Positions 34,664 through 45,085 of a DNA stretch of 64,000 bases are shown here, one piece after another (the stretch's first letter is position 1; each line of letters opens with the position of its first letter). Origin of the DNA: an uncultured Cetobacterium sp. (GTDB taxonomy: Bacteria; Fusobacteriota; Fusobacteriia; Fusobacteriales; Fusobacteriaceae). Below the pieces are notes generated by a model. That model was not told the origin of the DNA. It did not search any database and saw only the letters and a program-made list of their open reading frames with translations. A program made the position numbers and the translations under genes. The stretch is taken from contig CAKOHT010000002.1 of NCBI GenBank assembly GCA_934085975.1, forward strand, positions 124,001 to 188,000, given 5' to 3'.

Positions 34664-36202
34664 ATGGTTTCATATGGGGTATTATCTATAATTCCAATTT
34701 TAATTGCAGTTTTTTTATCTATCAAAACTAAAAATGTAGTTTTGTCACTTTTTTCCAGTGTATTTTGTGGTATTTTCATTTTAAACGGTTACAATCTTCT
34801 AGAGACTACAAAGGTTCTAGTGGGAAAATATTTTATCAATCAACTTACAGATAGTTATAACGCTGGAGTTATTGTACTTATGATCTTTATTGGTGGATTT
34901 ATTGAGCTTATGATGATGTCTGGTGGAGCTTACGCTTTTGCTGAGAGTTTTAAAAACTCTATAAATTCTAAAACTAAGGCCCAACTTTTAGCTTATTTTA
35001 CAGGGATTATGATATTTTTCTCTGACTTAGGAACACCGTTAATTGTTGGACCAATCTTTAGTCCATTTTTTAAAAGATTAAAGCTTTCTAAGGAGAAACT
35101 AGCTTTTATACTAGATTCTACATCATCACCTGTGGCTGTTTTAGTCCCTTTTATTGGATGGGGAGTTTTTATCATAGGACTTTTACAAAAGGAGTTTGAG
35201 CTTTTAAATCTGTCTCTTTCAGACTATGAAAGCTTCATAAAATCTATTCCTTTTAACGTTTATCCAATATTAGCACTGACTATTATTCCAGCTTTAACAC
35301 TACTAAAGCTAGATTTTGGAGCTATGAGAACTTTTGAAAATAACCCAATTGATGAAAGTTCTTTTGAAATAGATAACTCAAAATATCATGTAGAAAATGC
35401 TAAAGGATCTTTTGTTTGGATGCCAATACTAGTTCTTTTAGGAACTCTATTTTCAATGCTTGGTGTTTCTTTTATAACTTCTAGAGTTTCAGGAAGTGCT
35501 TTTAGAACAGCTCTAACAAGTGGTTATTTATATGCAGCCCTTGTTTTAATGGGACTTATGCTTTTTTATAAAAGTAAAACATTTAAAGAGATATTTTCTA
35601 TCTATCTGAATGGTATGAAAAAAATGAGTGAGATTGTTATAATTCTAATTTTAGCTTGGTCATTAGGTGTTATTAATAAAGACCTTGGAGCTGATCAATT
35701 CTTAATTGGATTTTTAAAAACTTTAGATATTAATTCTGGATTTATTCCAGCTATTGCTTTTATATTTGGTGCTGTTATCTCCTTTTCAACTGGTAGTTCT
35801 TGGGGAACATACAGTATTATGGTACCACTAGTTATACCTATGGCTGTAACTTTCAACGCTCCACTTTATGTAACAATTGGAGCTATACTTTCAGGTGGAC
35901 TTTTTGGAGACCATGTTTCACCAATTTCAGATACAACTATACTTTCATCAGCAGGAGCTGGATGTGATCATATAAATCACGTAAAAACTCAAACTCCATA
36001 TGCTATAGTAAATGCTATTTTGGCTATATCAGTATTTTTAATCGGTGGATTTACACAAAATAGTTCGTTAATCCTTTTTGCAATAATTTCACAAATTGCA
36101 ATTTTAATAGGAATAAAAATCTTTACTAAAAACAGATTCTATAAAGGAGATGACAAATGCAGTACTTTTCAGGAAGATTTAAAGAAGCAGCAAGTGAACT
36201 AA
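34664..36202 (+). CDS. NhaC-family Na+/H+ antiporter-type transporter
   Basis: Encodes 512 residues with about 11-12 membrane helices; starts after GGGAGGA. NhaC-superfamily features include GGFIELMMMSGG, FFSDLGTPLIVGPIFSPF, FSTGSSWGTYSIMVPLVIPMA and GAILSGGLFGDHVSPISDTTILSS. Although named for Na+/H+ exchange, several family members import amino acids in exchange with Na+ or H+. The overlap of its end (46 bases) with argH and the shared leader RNA suggest transport of arginine, citrulline, argininosuccinate or a related compound. This is inference from context. Confidence 0.85.
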   Translation: MVSYGVLSIIPILIAVFLSIKTKNVVLSLFSSVFCGIFILNGYNLLETTKVLVGKYFINQLTDSYNAGVIVLMIFIGGFIELMMMSGGAYAFAESFKNSINSKTKAQLLAYFTGIMIFFSDLGTPLIVGPIFSPFFKRLKLSKEKLAFILDSTSSPVAVLVPFIGWGVFIIGLLQKEFELLNLSLSDYESFIKSIPFNVYPILALTIIPALTLLKLDFGAMRTFENNPIDESSFEIDNSKYHVENAKGSFVWMPILVLLGTLFSMLGVSFITSRVSGSAFRTALTSGYLYAALVLMGLMLFYKSKTFKEIFSIYLNGMKKMSEIVIILILAWSLGVINKDLGADQFLIGFLKTLDINSGFIPAIAFIFGAVISFSTGSSWGTYSIMVPLVIPMAVTFNAPLYVTIGAILSGGLFGDHVSPISDTTILSSAGAGCDHINHVKTQTPYAIVNAILAISVFLIGGFTQNSSLILFAIISQIAILIGIKIFTKNRFYKGDDKCSTFQEDLKKQQVN

Positions 36203-37572
36203 TCCTAGATTTTCACTCCTCTATTCACTTTGATCAAAGGTTATATAGATACGACATTATGGGTAGTATCGCCCATGTGAGAGGTCTTTCTAAAATGGGG
36301 ATTATTTCAAAAGAGGATGGGGACCTTATTGAAAAAACTCTTTTAGAAATTCTAGAGGATATTGAAAATGGAAAGATTACTTTCTCTACAACTTATGAAG
36401 ATATTCATATGAATATTGAAAAAATTCTTATTGATAGAATTGGTGATGTGGGAAAAAAACTTCACACTGGACGTAGTAGAAATGACCAGGTAGCTGTGGA
36501 TATGAGGCTTTTTACAAAAGATGAGGTAAAAAAAATCCAGTCCTATTTAATTGAACTCATTGAAGTTTGTACTAACTTAGGAAGTGAACATTTAGAAACA
36601 TATATGCCTGGGTTTACTCATCTTCAAAAGGCTCAACCAATATCATTTGGACACTATATGTTTGCATATTCTGAGATGTTTAAAAGAGACTTTATACGTT
36701 TAAATAACGCTTTTGAACTACTTGATTACTCACCTCTTGGATGTGCAGCTCTAGCTGGTACAACTTATCCTATTGATAGGGAGTTTACTGCTCATACTTT
36801 AGGATTTAAAGGTCCAACTTTAAACTCTTTAGATGGAGTTAGTGATAGAGACTACTTAATTGAGATTATGTCTGCTCTTTCAATTGTTATGATGCATCTT
36901 TCAAGGTTCTCTGAAGAGATTATTATCTATACTTCAAATGACTTTGGATATATTGAATTAAGCGATGCTTTTTCAACTGGAAGTAGCATAATGCCGCAAA
37001 AGAAAAATCCTGATGCAGCTGAACTAGTTAGGGGAAAAACTGGTAGAGTTTATGGGGATTTAATGGCACTTTTAACAACTATGAAGGGGATTCCTTTAGC
37101 ATACAACAAAGATATGCAAGAGGATAAAGAAGTTTTCTTTGATGCTATAGACACTGTGAAGGGATGTTTACAAGTATTTGTTGGGATGGTTAAGACGTTA
37201 AAGGTAAAGGATGAGGTTTTACTTTTAGCTTGTAACGATGGATTTATCAATGCCACTGATGTTGCAGACTACCTAACTGTTAAAGGAATGAGTTTTAGAG
37301 AAGCTTATAAAATAACTGGGGAGATTGTTAGTTACTGTATTGATAATGGGTTAAATTTAGAAACTTTACCACTTGAAAAATACAGAGAGTTTTCATATAT
37401 TTTTAACGGGGATATATATGAAACAATAGCTATTAAAAATTGTGTTGAAAAAAGAAAGTCCTTAGGTGGACCAAGTAAAGAGAGTTTACTCTCTCACTTA
37501 GAAAGATTAAATGAATTTTTGGATGGGGCCAAGATAGATCTTATTAACTATAGATTAAACGAAATAATGTAA
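36157..37572 (+). CDS. argH: Argininosuccinate lyase
   Basis: Encodes 471 residues, the normal length. The start ATG follows AAAGGAGAT inside the end of the transporter gene. Fumarase/aspartase-superfamily features: DIHMNIEKILIDRIG, HTGRSRNDQVAVDMRL, TYMPGFTHLQKAQPISFGHY and the signature GSSIMPQKKNPD (catalytic Ser loop). It splits argininosuccinate into arginine and fumarate. No argG or other arginine genes are nearby, which is unusual; pairing with a transporter suggests use in salvage or breakdown rather than the complete biosynthetic pathway. Confidence 0.95.
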   Translation: MQYFSGRFKEAASELILDFHSSIHFDQRLYRYDIMGSIAHVRGLSKMGIISKEDGDLIEKTLLEILEDIENGKITFSTTYEDIHMNIEKILIDRIGDVGKKLHTGRSRNDQVAVDMRLFTKDEVKKIQSYLIELIEVCTNLGSEHLETYMPGFTHLQKAQPISFGHYMFAYSEMFKRDFIRLNNAFELLDYSPLGCAALAGTTYPIDREFTAHTLGFKGPTLNSLDGVSDRDYLIEIMSALSIVMMHLSRFSEEIIIYTSNDFGYIELSDAFSTGSSIMPQKKNPDAAELVRGKTGRVYGDLMALLTTMKGIPLAYNKDMQEDKEVFFDAIDTVKGCLQVFVGMVKTLKVKDEVLLLACNDGFINATDVADYLTVKGMSFREAYKITGEIVSYCIDNGLNLETLPLEKYREFSYIFNGDIYETIAIKNCVEKRKSLGGPSKESLLSHLERLNEFLDGAKIDLINYRLNEIM

Positions 37573-37576
37573 TAAG

Positions 37577-37610
37577 AAAAAAGGTATACTGGGGAGTATA
37601 CCTTTTTATT
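37577..37610. terminator. Bidirectional terminator between argH and the Rep_3-like gene
   Basis: AAAAAAGGTATACT (37577-37590) pairs with AGTATACCTTTTT (37595-37607) around GGGG, with T-runs on both strands. Confidence 0.88.
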
Positions 37611-38729
37611 TTATAATAAAAATATTTTTATTGTTGATTCCTCATTTTGTTTCCAGTTTATAAATAAAGACATTTCAGAGTTTCTAAAACTTAAAACCTT
37701 ATCCTCTTTTAATAAAATAAAGTCTTGTAAGAATTTTTCACAGAAAAATGATGTATCTAAAATTACACCTGGTTTTACTTTTTCCAACTCATTCATAAAC
37801 TGTTTTCTTAACTCTTTTGGTGAAGAGAAATGTTTTTTTATAATAACTATAGGTTCTACGTCTTTTAAGTCTAATTTCTTAAAACTAATTTTTAAAACTT
37901 CATCAAAACTCATATTTATACTTTTATATCTTTGCTTTACTTTAAAACAAGTACGATAAGTTGTTTCATAACCATGATCTTTTATTCCATTTTTTAATAT
38001 TGTATAAACTTCAGATATATCATCAATATCCCCTTTTATCATAAATAGAATACTTTTTAACTTCATATCGTCATCATCTTCCCATACAGGATCTTTAAAC
38101 TTAAAATCTATAGCTATTACCTTATTATTTAAATTTGTTCCTACTTTTACCTTATCAAATTCTATTTTATAAGGTATTTCTAAATCTTTTATTAAAGGTT
38201 TTAGTATATTCTTCTCAAAATCAAAGAATCTTTCATACCTATTATCTATTTTTAATATATCTTTAAAATCTTCAATTTTCACTCGAAAATTTTTCTTCAA
38301 TATAAAATTTTTAATAAAGTATCCATAAAATTTATATGTTATCCTATTTTGAAAGCTATAAATCACCTTTATATATTTTGAATATTTTATATCTCTGGGC
38401 ATATTTATAATAAAGCTCTTCTGAGTTATCATATATGAATTTATAAAGTTAAAAGATCCATTTATTTCATCTAATGAATCTATAAAAGAATACCCTATAT
38501 TTTTTTTAGATAATTTTTCTAAAAATGAATTTAATTCTTCTGAATCTATTTTAAAATTTTCAAAAAACTCATCTTTAGATATTTCAATTTTTAAATCTTC
38601 CATTTCTATATATTTTTTTAAAAGATAATTTAAAAAATATCTCTCATTTTTATTTAAACTTGAATATATATCTAAATAAAAAGTAGAGTTTCCTATTCTT
38701 TTTTTTAAATTTTCTATGTCGTAAAACAC
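37611..38729 (-). CDS. Rep_3-like winged-helix protein, initiator-type or regulator
   Basis: Encodes 372 residues from a GTG preceded by GGGGGAG. The first ~215 residues look like the two winged-helix domains of Rep_3 plasmid initiators: a basic start with LNKNERYFLNYLLKKYI, then SKYIKVIYSFQNRITYKFYGYF, IEDFKDILKID and FDFEKNILKPLIKDLEIPYKIEFDKVK. The remaining ~155 residues (KLKSILFMIKGDIDDISEVYTILK ... SFKKLDLKDVEPIVIIKKH) match nothing I recognise. It is divergent from a PTS operon across a region with direct and inverted repeats. It could be a relic of an integrated plasmid or an initiator fold recruited as transcription regulator. Family call is by pattern only. Confidence 0.55.
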   Translation of the reverse strand: MFYDIENLKKRIGNSTFYLDIYSSLNKNERYFLNYLLKKYIEMEDLKIEISKDEFFENFKIDSEELNSFLEKLSKKNIGYSFIDSLDEINGSFNFINSYMITQKSFIINMPRDIKYSKYIKVIYSFQNRITYKFYGYFIKNFILKKNFRVKIEDFKDILKIDNRYERFFDFEKNILKPLIKDLEIPYKIEFDKVKVGTNLNNKVIAIDFKFKDPVWEDDDDMKLKSILFMIKGDIDDISEVYTILKNGIKDHGYETTYRTCFKVKQRYKSINMSFDEVLKISFKKLDLKDVEPIVIIKKHFSSPKELRKQFMNELEKVKPGVILDTSFFCEKFLQDFILLKEDKVLSFRNSEMSLFINWKQNEESTIKIFLL

Positions 38730-38795
38730 TTAACTCCCCCTATTTTCTAAAAAAATATCTTTTTTTAAAATTTTTTTAACTTTTTTTTCTAATAT

Positions 38796-38874
38796 TTTCA
38801 TTAAATCAAACGAAAATAATATATTTTTTTTGAAACCATATGATTATTATAAATTAAAACAGACGAAAATAATA
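38796..38874. promoter_or_regulatory. Repeated ACGAAAATAATA motif between Rep_3-like gene and PTS operon
   Basis: ACGAAAATAATA occurs at 38810-38821 and 38863-38874, 53 bases apart (about five helical turns). An inverted, slightly diverged copy (TATTTTCATT) lies near 38793-38803. The second copy ends 16 bases before the -35 of the PTS promoter, a position suited to an activator or to iteron-like binding. Confidence 0.55.
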
Positions 38875-38890
38875 GCTATTTTTTGTAAAA

Positions 38891-38920
38891 TTGACTTATT
38901 TTGTTAAAAAATGGTATCTT
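38891..38920 (+). promoter_or_regulatory. Probable promoter of the second PTS operon
   Basis: TTGACT (38891-38896), 18-base spacer, TATCTT (38915-38920). The -10 is imperfect, consistent with dependence on an activator bound upstream. Confidence 0.5.
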
Positions 38921-38972
38921 AGAACTAAGAATAGAACAAAATTTAAAAAAATATATATCGGAGGTATTTATT

Positions 38973-39299
38973 ATGATTAAAATTTTATTAGCATGTAATG
39001 CAGGTATGTCTACAAGTCTATTGGTTAACAAAATGAAAAAAATTGCAGCGGAACATAAGTTAGAAGCAGATATAAAAGCAGTTCCTGAGATTCAAGCTCC
39101 AAGTCATTTTAATGATATACACATATTATTGTTAGGACCACAAATTAAATTTTTAGAAAGTAAAATGATTGAACTTGCTGATGGGCGATTCCCAGTTGTT
39201 ACTATAAATACACAAAAATACGGTATGATGGATGGTTTAGGAGTTCTAAAAGATGCTATTTTAGCAATAAAAGAGTTTAGAAAAGCAAATACACAATAA
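38973..39299 (+). CDS. PTS cellobiose-family EIIB component, second operon
   Basis: Encodes 108 residues. The ATG at 38973 follows GGAGGT; a longer frame from 38901 begins inside the promoter and is rejected. MIKILLACNAGMSTSLLV carries phospho-acceptor C8 in the CxAGMSTS loop, closer to classic cellobiose EIIB than the copy at 8167. First gene of EIIB-EIIC-GH4-GH1-SemiSWEET. No EIIA accompanies it. Confidence 0.92.
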   Translation: MIKILLACNAGMSTSLLVNKMKKIAAEHKLEADIKAVPEIQAPSHFNDIHILLLGPQIKFLESKMIELADGRFPVVTINTQKYGMMDGLGVLKDAILAIKEFRKANTQ

Positions 39300-39314
39300 A
39301 TTAGGAGGTTATCT

Positions 39315-40646
39315 ATGAAAAAATTTAATTACTTTAATGTATTTTTAAATAAACACTTTATACCCATAGCCAATAAAATAGCTGCTCAACGACACGTTGT
39401 TGCTATTAAAGATGGAGTAGTTGCTACAATGCCTCTTACTATAGTAGGATCGCTTTTTCTAATTTTAAGTTTCTTACCTATTCCTGGATACTCTGATTTT
39501 ATAGTTAATAGTGGAATTGGAAAATACTTTTCTTTTATATCTGATGCTTGTTTTGGGATTGTTGGAATGATAGCTTGTTTAGCGGTTGCTTATCGATTAA
39601 CTGTTGGCTATGGAATGCATGATCTTGCTCTATCAAATGCTATCATAGCTGTTTCTAGTTTCTTTGTTACTATGATTCCTTCAGCTGTGAACGGAACTAT
39701 AAGTATGGGATATCTAGGAGCTAAAAGTTTATTTACAGGGGTTATTATAGCTCTTATAACAGTAGAATTTATCAATAAAATTTTAAAAAGAGGACTCGTT
39801 ATAACTCTTCCTGAAAGTGTACCTCCAGCTATATCAAAAACTTTTATGTCATTAATTCCTGGAGTTATCGTTATCAGTTTTTGGGGAGTAGTTACAGCTC
39901 TTTTGGCTAATACAAGTTTCGCTAATTTCCATGATGTTGTAAATATAATTGTTGGTACTCCATTAAGATTTGCCAGTACATCACTAGTTGGACAACTTAT
40001 AGCGGTACTTTTAACAACTATTCTTTGGTGTGCCGGAATACACGGTGCTACAATTGTCGGCGGAATTATGGATCCTATTTGGCTTGATAATACGCTTCAT
40101 AATGCAGCTTTAGCAGCTCAGGGAATTGAAAATATATATTCTAATGGTTTTATTATTTCAAGTGCTGTGTTCACAGATATGACAATTAAGATTGGTGGAA
40201 GCGGATCTACTATTGGATTTGTTTTACTGATGCTTTTTAGAGCTCGTTCTAAACAACTAAAAGAGGTTGGAAAACTAGCTATAACACCATCATTATTCAA
40301 CATTAATGAACCTGTTATTTTTGGAACTCCTATAGTTATGAACCCTATACTTATAGTTCCGTTTATATTAAATCCAGTTTTAATCACAATTATCAGTTGG
40401 TTTTTAATGAAATGGGATCTAGTTAAAATACCATTTGTTATGGTTCCTTGGACTACTCCACCTATTATAGCTGGTTTTTTAGCTTCTGGCTTCTCAATTT
40501 CTGTAGTTTTGCTTAATATTTTTAGTATTATTTTATCGATAGTTATTTTCTATCCTTTCTTTAAAATTTATGATGCTCAGTTGGCGGTTGAGGAGAGCAA
40601 TGTAAAAAAAGAGGAAAGTTTAGAATCACTATTAGATGAGATTTAA
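39315..40646 (+). CDS. PTS cellobiose-family EIIC permease, second operon
   Basis: Encodes 443 residues with about ten membrane helices. IAAQRHVVAIKDGVVATMPLTIVGSLFLI at the N-terminus and FNINEPVIFGTPIVMNPI at about 325-342 are the family's conserved segments. It takes up a beta-glucoside such as cellobiose, phosphorylated by EIIB. Starts 15 bases after EIIB with GGAGG. Diverged from the paralogue at 6841 throughout, so the two systems probably prefer different sugars. Confidence 0.92.
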   Translation: MKKFNYFNVFLNKHFIPIANKIAAQRHVVAIKDGVVATMPLTIVGSLFLILSFLPIPGYSDFIVNSGIGKYFSFISDACFGIVGMIACLAVAYRLTVGYGMHDLALSNAIIAVSSFFVTMIPSAVNGTISMGYLGAKSLFTGVIIALITVEFINKILKRGLVITLPESVPPAISKTFMSLIPGVIVISFWGVVTALLANTSFANFHDVVNIIVGTPLRFASTSLVGQLIAVLLTTILWCAGIHGATIVGGIMDPIWLDNTLHNAALAAQGIENIYSNGFIISSAVFTDMTIKIGGSGSTIGFVLLMLFRARSKQLKEVGKLAITPSLFNINEPVIFGTPIVMNPILIVPFILNPVLITIISWFLMKWDLVKIPFVMVPWTTPPIIAGFLASGFSISVVLLNIFSIILSIVIFYPFFKIYDAQLAVEESNVKKEESLESLLDEI

Positions 40647-40665
40647 TTCAAGGAGGATACATATT

Positions 40666-43459
<2,794 letters not shown>

Positions 43460-43744
43460 ATGAGAATTATAGGTATAATAGCAGCTACTCTAACTACTAT
43501 TGCCTTCTTTCCTCAAGTTATACAGGTTATAAAAAGTAAGGATACAAAAAGTATCTCATTAACTATGTATATCTTATTTGTAACTGGAGTTTTACTTTGG
43601 GTTTTATATGGATTTTATCTAAATGATTTACCTATTATAATTGCTAACTCAATTGTTGCTGTGGCTTCAACTATTATTCTTTGTTATAAAATAAGAGAGA
43701 TTCGAAGTAACTTAAAAACAGATAAGGAATCACTTAAATTTTAG
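43460..43744 (+). CDS. SemiSWEET (MtN3/PQ-loop) sugar transporter
   Basis: Encodes 94 residues in three helices. Its ATG directly follows the GH1 stop (TAAATG), so it is translationally coupled. PQ motif FFPQVIQVIKSKDTKSISL and a third helix ending ILCYKI match bacterial SemiSWEETs, which dimerise to form a facilitative sugar pore. In this operon it could export glucose or disaccharide released in the cytoplasm, or provide non-phosphorylating flux. Direction and substrate are inference. Confidence 0.88.
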   Translation: MRIIGIIAATLTTIAFFPQVIQVIKSKDTKSISLTMYILFVTGVLLWVLYGFYLNDLPIIIANSIVAVASTIILCYKIREIRSNLKTDKESLKF

Positions 43745-43819
43745 TTAATAATTTTTTAGCTATTGTATTTATAATAAAAATATGGTTAAATTAGAAAAAT
43801 GTTTTTTAGGGGGAATGTC

Positions 43820-44203
43820 ATGAAAATAGATCACATAGCAATTTACACAAATGATTTAGATAGATTAAAAGATTTTTATGAGAAATACTTTTCTGCAATT
43901 TCAAATAGTAAATATCATAATCCTAAAACAGGATTAGAAACATATTTTTTAAGTTTTGAAAATGGAGCAAGACTAGAGATAATGACAAGACCTAATTTAA
44001 ATATTAATGAAGCTATCTCTCCGTTCTGTGGTTTTATACATTTAGCTTTTTCCTTAGGAAGTAAGGAAATCGTGGATACTCTTACAAATAAACTTGTAGA
44101 AGATGGGTATACTCTTTTAAGCGGGCCAAGAACAACAGGAGATGGATATTATGAAAGTTGTATTCTTGATCCAGATGGAAATCAGATAGAACTAGTTGCA
44201 TAA
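43820..44203 (+). CDS. VOC/glyoxalase-family protein
   Basis: Encodes 127 residues; starts at MKIDHIAIYTND (43820) after AGGGGGA. Two beta-alpha-beta-beta-beta modules are visible; metal ligands are likely H5 (IDHIAIY), E in LEIMTR, H in GFIHLAFS and E in QIELVA, so the metal site seems complete. Similar proteins include lactoylglutathione lyase-like and fosfomycin-resistance-like enzymes; the specific substrate cannot be told. Single-gene unit before a bidirectional terminator. Confidence 0.85.
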   Translation: MKIDHIAIYTNDLDRLKDFYEKYFSAISNSKYHNPKTGLETYFLSFENGARLEIMTRPNLNINEAISPFCGFIHLAFSLGSKEIVDTLTNKLVEDGYTLLSGPRTTGDGYYESCILDPDGNQIELVA

Positions 44204-44228
44204 TCTAAAATTTTTAACTTATATAATA

Positions 44229-44269
44229 AAAATAAAAGTCCAATCTTAAATTGATTGGACTTTTATTTT
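44229..44269. terminator. Bidirectional terminator
   Basis: A 17-bp perfect stem (44229-44245 with 44253-44269) and a seven-base loop. It ends the VOC gene and, on the other strand, overlaps the last codons of the Nudix gene. Confidence 0.9.
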
Positions 44270-44656
44270 ACGTAACTTCTCTACTGTTGGAATATCTGTT
44301 GGAACCCAATTTAAAGTCATTAAAGACTCTTTTTTCATCCACTTAAACTCTTGATGTTCCATTAATTTAAAATCTGAGAAATCTAAAACTGTACAGTTAT
44401 ATGTAGATAATTTTATAACAAACTCTTCATACTCTTTTTGAACTTCATCAAAAAGTTTATCTGCTCTTATATCTATATTTAACTCCTCTTTAATCTCTCT
44501 TTCCAAAGCTCTTTTAGGTTCCTCTCCATCTTCAATCTTACCACCTGGAAACTCCCACATCCCTGGGAAAGTTTTATCCTTTGGCCTCATAGCACAAAAT
44601 ATATCACCATTTGGATTTTCTAAAATAGCTCCTACTACTTCAATAATTTTTTTCAT
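44246..44656 (-). CDS. MutT-like Nudix hydrolase
   Basis: Encodes 136 residues. The Nudix box is present (GGKIEDGEEP ... REIKEEL), with GMWEFPGGK before it, as in MutT/8-oxo-dGTP diphosphatase. The final Gly of the classical box is Asn (EELNI). It would remove damaged or modified nucleotides. It is third in an operon with a PLD-helicase and a HepT-like protein, nine bases after the latter. In that setting it may act on a modified or signalling nucleotide instead of a housekeeping substrate. Confidence 0.88.
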   Translation of the reverse strand: MKKIIEVVGAILENPNGDIFCAMRPKDKTFPGMWEFPGGKIEDGEEPKRALEREIKEELNIDIRADKLFDEVQKEYEEFVIKLSTYNCTVLDFSDFKLMEHQEFKWMKKESLMTLNWVPTDIPTVEKLRKIKVQSI

Positions 44657-44665
44657 TAATTTCTC

Positions 44666-45073
44666 CTACCCAATACTCTCTATTCTTTTAACAATATATA
44701 TAAATTCATCTAAATTTTTTTCTATTATTTCTTGTAAAATATCCATATTTAAATTTTGATTATCACTAACAGCTATATTTTTTACTTCTATAATTTTTCC
44801 CATATTTATTAATATCTTTTTATCAATAACTCCATTTTTTTCTAAAACCTCAAATATCTGTTTGCTTGTTTGAGGAATTTCTAATTTCTTTATTTTTATG
44901 TAATGAAGCCCTAAATCTAATGTTACTTCACACATTCTTTGTAAATTTAAAATTATAGAATCTTGTTTTGTATAATTTTCTAGATTACTAGGTGTATTTG
45001 CATACTCCTCTTCTATTCTCTTTATACATTTTTTTATAGTTTCAATTTTATTAATAATTACATCATCTTTCAA
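44666..45073 (-). CDS. HepT-like (DUF86) protein with altered active-site motif
   Basis: Encodes 135 residues, all helical. Layout matches HepT/DUF86: DVIINKIETIKKCIKRIEEEY, then QDSIILNLQRMCEVTLDLGLHYI, then the position where HepT RNases carry Rx4-6HxY. Here that segment reads KIIEVKNIAVSDNQN, so the Arg is Lys and both His and Tyr are absent. No MntA nucleotidyltransferase partner is nearby. It lies 12 bases after the helicase gene. Probably a catalytically dead HepT-like subunit that serves as a binding or regulatory module, or a diverged HEPN protein. Confidence 0.7.
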   Translation of the reverse strand: MKDDVIINKIETIKKCIKRIEEEYANTPSNLENYTKQDSIILNLQRMCEVTLDLGLHYIKIKKLEIPQTSKQIFEVLEKNGVIDKKILINMGKIIEVKNIAVSDNQNLNMDILQEIIEKNLDEFIYIVKRIESIG

Positions 45074-45085
45074 CTTAATTCCTCC

